Part shown: piece after piece, positions 60,115 through 64,000 of the stretch
How the letters are laid out: each line of letters begins with the position of its first letter
Position numbering within the stretch: position 1 is the first letter of the stretch
NCBI RefSeq assembly: GCF_958298935.1
Contig: NC_084921.1
Location: 32,800,001 to 32,864,000, forward strand
DNA from: Phragmites australis
Taxonomy: Eukaryota > Streptophyta > Magnoliopsida > Poales > Poaceae
Length of the DNA: 64,000 nt
Direction: 5' to 3'
Notes under the pieces: model-generated
Seen by the model: the letters and a program-made list of their open reading frames with translations, nothing else
Database searches by the model: none
Told to the model about the DNA's origin: nothing
Made by a program: the position numbers and the translations under genes

Positions 60115-62936
60115 CTAGAGACTCTGACCTCAAAAAGGTGGTCGTCAACGGCCTCGCGAAGCCTCTTCTCGAGGTCACATGCCTCCTCGAAGGTCACCAA
60201 AAACCAATCAATATGACCGGTCAAGATATCCCTAGGGGTGGGGCGGACATGAATGCCGGTGGCCTCGAGCAGGGAGTTGAAAGGGTTGAACATCTGACTA
60301 AGGCACCCATAGAAATACGCCCGTCGCTGGTCGTTTTCCCTCATCGTCCACTGCAAGTCCCTTTGCATCGCGATCAGTACCTCCTGACAAGCTGGTCTGA
60401 AATAGGTCGTAGAGCACGCATAAGTCAACTAGTCGGGTATTACTTAGCTAGCCTAATACTACACGCGGCTTAGTCTGTGGCAAGACTGGCGCACCTCGAA
60501 GATCACCCTACAAGTTCTCTCGGTCGATTGTGAACCCAAGTTCACACTCGGTCACCGCTTCCTGACTGTGCTAGTCGTTGGTGTCCTTGATGGCCATGTT
60601 CGGGAGCTCAGAGTGAGTAGGAGGTTCGGTCAAGTTAGGGACTCTACGACCACAGAAACAACACAAGTCAATCAAGGAAATGAAAAAACTTCATTCAAAG
60701 TATTATACAAGCCTAAGTTATAATATGATATTTACTCTTCGATGGTCTCCACTCGGAAGAGAGACCCTACAAACTCCATCGCCCCTTGACACTCTGCCTC
60801 CCGCTTCACCTTGGCTGCAGGACCAGCGGCTGCGAATCTCTCCTGGATGGCCTCGAGGTTGAAGTTAAGGTCATGGCTACGGTAGCACTGGAGCACGTAC
60901 CCTGCTGCATCTTCTGCTGCCCGCGCCACTAGGATGCCCGGGAGTTGAGTTAACTTCTCCTCCAGGACATGGATGGCGTAAGCCTAGCCATGCGCAGACT
61001 CCTCCTTCGGCTCATTGGCTTCCTGCCTGATGCTCCTCAGAGGCCCCCACATTGCCATGAAGGCATCCCGTAGAAATGCGCTGGTTGTCCGCTCATCCTC
61101 CGTCAGCTTGGGGTGTCTTGCGACGAGCACGACCTTCTCCTCTTGAAGTACGGCCTTCTCCAGCTGAAACATGGCATTCTCTTGCTAAAGCGAGCACCTC
61201 ATCTCCTTTTCTTCAGTCACCCGCCTCTCCAGTTTAGTGCATCTACGATCTGCTGCTTCCTTCTCAGCGATCAACTTGCTAATAGAGGCAGGGAGGCTGG
61301 CGACCAGGGAAAGCAGATCAGAGGCAGGAGTGGGCCCCATGATAGGCTCTACAGACACAGAGGTCATGGCTGGTACTTCTGGTGTTAGGGCCATTGCGGG
61401 CTGGAAGCCTGGAATATCCAACTGAGGCACCGAGGGAGGAGTCATGACCAGGGTAGAAGACTTGCAGCGACAACAAATTGCAAAGTCAAGAAAGAACTCG
61501 AAGTGCCTACGCTTAGCAGGAAGGCTTGTTGTGTGGTCAGAGGTGTGAGCACAACTCTCGACCTCGTGAAGCCACTGAGTTGGCCGTGCGAGGAGGAGGT
61601 CATGTCTGCCATCGAGCTGGGAGCGATCGGTGTCCCACGAGCGCACTTAGGCACATCTGCGAAAGCCGAATCCTCCGTCAGTCTCTTCTCCCCTTGCGCG
61701 GAGGCTTCTTGAGTAGTCTAATCATCCCCAGCTAGCTCATGACCGCTCCCCTGCGGGCTGGTGCCATTTGCAAGACCTCCGCTCGAGGTTGACAATGGAC
61801 TATGAGTAGTCTAGTCACCCTGGCTGACTCAGGGCAAGGCTGGTCACTTCCCTGATGACTAGCACTGCTCATGAGACCTCTAACAGGGGTCAATGTCCGA
61901 TCCCATGCAATCTGGCCATCACCGCGACAAGACAATTTGGAGGTGCGACTAGATGGATTAGGAGGAGGCGGGGTCGTGCTTGGTTGGGCGTCGGGATGAA
62001 GGTCACGGCGAATTCCTCTCCTTGAGGCAGCCTAATCGGAGTCCTCTAGAACCTCATCGATGATTGGGCGCAGAACATCAACCTCTGGGAGGCCCTGCAA
62101 TGGCGTAATCATAAAAATCTAACTCCTGAAAAGGCTCGGGGCGGAAATTTTGGAAATGCCAAACATAACCTCCTGAGTTACGCTCTCTCTGATGGGGTGA
62201 GATCACACAGTGGAAGTGTGCCAGCAGGAGGACCGTCTTTCCTCGAGGAAGCCAACATTAGGATTTGGACCCGCGAGTCAACGGTATCATTAGTAAGATT
62301 TGAATAACATAAGAGATGTGAGAGGTCACACACATGTACAAAAAGGCGACACCAAGGAAACGACGATGGGGTTACCTGTGCTGCTCTCCAAGGTGACATA
62401 GCTTGACACTGAGTATAGAAATGTAGGATGTGCTCGCCTCCGCAGGGGGCACAACCGACGCTTGATGAAAAGTCACGGATGAGGTCCAACCCTATCAGCC
62501 TAGCTTCTCGAAGATGGCCAACCCACTTGGCTAGGGTTAGTAGCTCCGGGGTAGTCACTAGCGAATTCCCCCAGTTGTCTGTATTTTACACCGGCGCACT
62601 TGGCACGTGAAGGTTGTCCAAGGAACTGTCAGCCGCAAGGTAGAACCAATCATCCCTCCAACCTGACCACAATGACTTGTAATGGTTGGACGATAGTAAA
62701 AAGTCATAGCAAAACAAGTAGTGACTTGTACTAAGAAGGAAGCAGAAGCAAAACCTGCTTTCTTTCTGTCCCAACCTCCATGGGTTCCTCCCTGTATGAC
62801 ATAGTCCATTGGATTGGGGCAATGGTACGCACCTATGTTTGGTGTCCCCTCTCTCGGCCACTAGAAAGCAACAATTCAGCCGGAAGTTTGGACACATTGG
62901 CTCTCGTCTTAAAGATAAAAAAACCTGGCTTTCCAA
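60115..62936 (-). pseudogene. Antisense ORF region of the gypsy element (putative gypsy-type transposon family)
   Basis: Read on the - strand from about 62936: WSGWRDDWFYLAADSSLD, LTLAKWVGHLREARLIGLDL, then an Ala/Pro-rich middle (61646 onwards), a coiled-coil-like part (KLIAEKEAADRRCTKLERR) and an Ala-rich end (61172-60732, 60428-60115: FYGCLSQMFNPFNSLLEATG). The order resembles the extra protein of Tat elements known as the putative gypsy-type transposon family. Its function is unknown. At least four stops or shifts break it. Confidence 0.65.
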
Positions 62937-64000
62937 AAAAAGAAGTACTGATTGAGACAGGCTTTCCCTTTTTTGATGGCTATCCCTAGTCTATTACTTA
63001 CAGAGTTTCTTGTCTACTGGCTGGAAACTTGAAAGGCTTACCACTGGATCGAAGGCCTTGTTGGCCTATCCGATGCGGATCTCCTCAACGTAGAAGCTAA
63101 ACCAGTAGCCGGTGTGACAGAGAGTCATATTAAGGATAGGGCTAATGCTTTCCCCTTGAACCCCTTACAGAAAAAGTAGGAAAATGGACTGAAATTGTTG
63201 GATTAGTGGATTTGCAGTATCTCAACAATCAGAACTGCGAATATTCCATCATTCAAACTAAGCTTCCTCAGATCCTAACCCATTGGTCATCGATGTTGGA
63301 TCCACGACGTCGTCACGAAGGTGGAGCATGCAGCTTCTGGTGGCCGACCCGATCACCGACCAGCAAGTGTAGAAGAACCAGAAGATATTGAGGCACAACT
63401 CGACCCTGACAAAGTTCTCACACAAATGAGCGAAAATGCTCAGCATGAGAATGGAGTTGGGGTTGAGATGAAGGTGGCAAATATCGTAGAAGGAGATGAT
63501 GATGGTGAAGAACTTGAAGATGGGCAGCACGAGACCTGCTAAGAAGAAGGAGACAAATAAAACAATCCCCCTAGCGGGGAGAGGGCGCGCTCTCCCTAGA
63601 ACGATACCCCGAGGAAAGGCGGCAGGTGAGTAGGCTGGCGTCGTAAAATGCCTTCAGCCTCGCTTCGTCGCACTTGGATCTCGGGAAGTGCATTCCATCT
63701 GACAAAATGGAAGATGTTGCGAGGCAAGGACGGAGATGAAGACGAAGGGCTATGAGAGCGAAGACTTGGAGACTAAGGGAGGTGATGAAAGGATTCACGG
63801 GAAACTGTGGGCACTCCAATTTAAAGGATTGCCGCGACATCTCAACCGTCGCGGGGTCAAATCCATGCGAAATTCGAAAGGCCACTCGCAGGGAAGCGAA
63901 ATTCCCTTGGGTCTAGAGGCAATTAATGTTTATCTCTCTAGTGTTTTCCTCTCTCTCTCCGAATGTTTAACCTCCCCTCGAGATACGGTTTCCTGAGTCG
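62937..64000. other. Right-edge region, retroelement DNA with a possible captured exon
   Basis: No retroelement motif is recognised. The + frame 63321-63542 encodes an acidic tail (EEPEDIEAQLDP, then VANIVEGDDDGEELEDG) that is richer and more protein-like than its surroundings and ends in a stop. The last 100 bases have a CT-repeat pyrimidine tract (63947-63960) that could precede the 3' LTR, but no LTR start is seen. Confidence 0.35.

Larger units (their letters stand above)
55926..64000 (+). mobile_element. Ty3/gypsy (Tat-like) element, 5' LTR to the window edge
   Basis: A 5' LTR, Gag, protease, reverse transcriptase and RNase H relics run on the + strand to about 60105. A 2.8-kb region follows whose open frames are on the - strand. 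Tat-lineage gypsy elements of plants often carry such an additional antisense ORF between pol and the 3' LTR. Integrase and the rest of RNase H are missing. The 3' LTR is not reached within the window. Confidence 0.75.

Overview
The window is nuclear DNA of a flowering plant, almost certainly a grass (Poaceae). Five spliced protein genes of plant type have GC-rich first exons and AT-rich introns. They lie in a sea of nested, decayed retrotransposons of families typical of grasses: SIRE-like and other Ty1/copia elements, a Tat-like Ty3/gypsy element with an antisense ORF, hAT and PIF/Harbinger relics, and MITEs. I saw no bacterial operon, CRISPR array, rRNA or tRNA. All splice models were built by eye from reading frame, GT/AG sites and family motifs.

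Host genes: (1) GDSL esterase/lipase, + strand, 2406-7022, five exons, with a MITE in its last intron. (2) A Lin0512-family protein with a likely plastid transit peptide, + strand, 13811-16187, three exons. (3) A CofD/YvcK-like protein, - strand, 44938-38597, thirteen exons, one GC-AG intron and a small solo LTR in an intron. (4) A TRICHOME BIREFRINGENCE-LIKE putative polysaccharide O-acetyltransferase, + strand, 46402-48249, five exons. (5) A UBA2-type two-RRM RNA-binding protein, - strand, 53041-51710, with one uninterrupted coding exon and a splice donor right after its stop. Genes 3 to 5 form a gene-rich island at 38.2-53.2 kb. They belong to unrelated pathways; nothing suggests a co-regulated cluster.

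Repeats: 1.2-2.0 kb is a terminal-inverted-repeat element with an internal tandem duplication. 7.8-12.2 kb is a relic of copia LTR and leader, then an extra retroelement ORF and an LTR with a GGTCTGACC motif array. 12.3-13.3 kb is a TIR element carrying a GC-rich insert. 16.9-30.96 kb is a degenerate copia element whose leader is split by a gag-only SIRE-like element (17370-23979). 31-36 kb is a stack of nested insertions: a gypsy solo LTR with TSD AGCCC inside an inverted-repeat element, a copia with TSD AAAAC inside the arm of a foldback element, and hAT relics. 54-56 kb has a foldback element, a PIF/Harbinger transposase relic and a decayed partial copy of the neighbouring UBA2 gene. That copy is cut by the 5' LTR of a gypsy element that runs to the right edge, has lost integrase, and keeps an antisense ORF region.

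No new biological system is evident. The most informative signals are the nested insertions with readable target-site duplications, a near-identical 159-bp inverted LTR copy, the gag-only element, the UBA2 partial copy beside a transposase relic, and the GC-AG intron.
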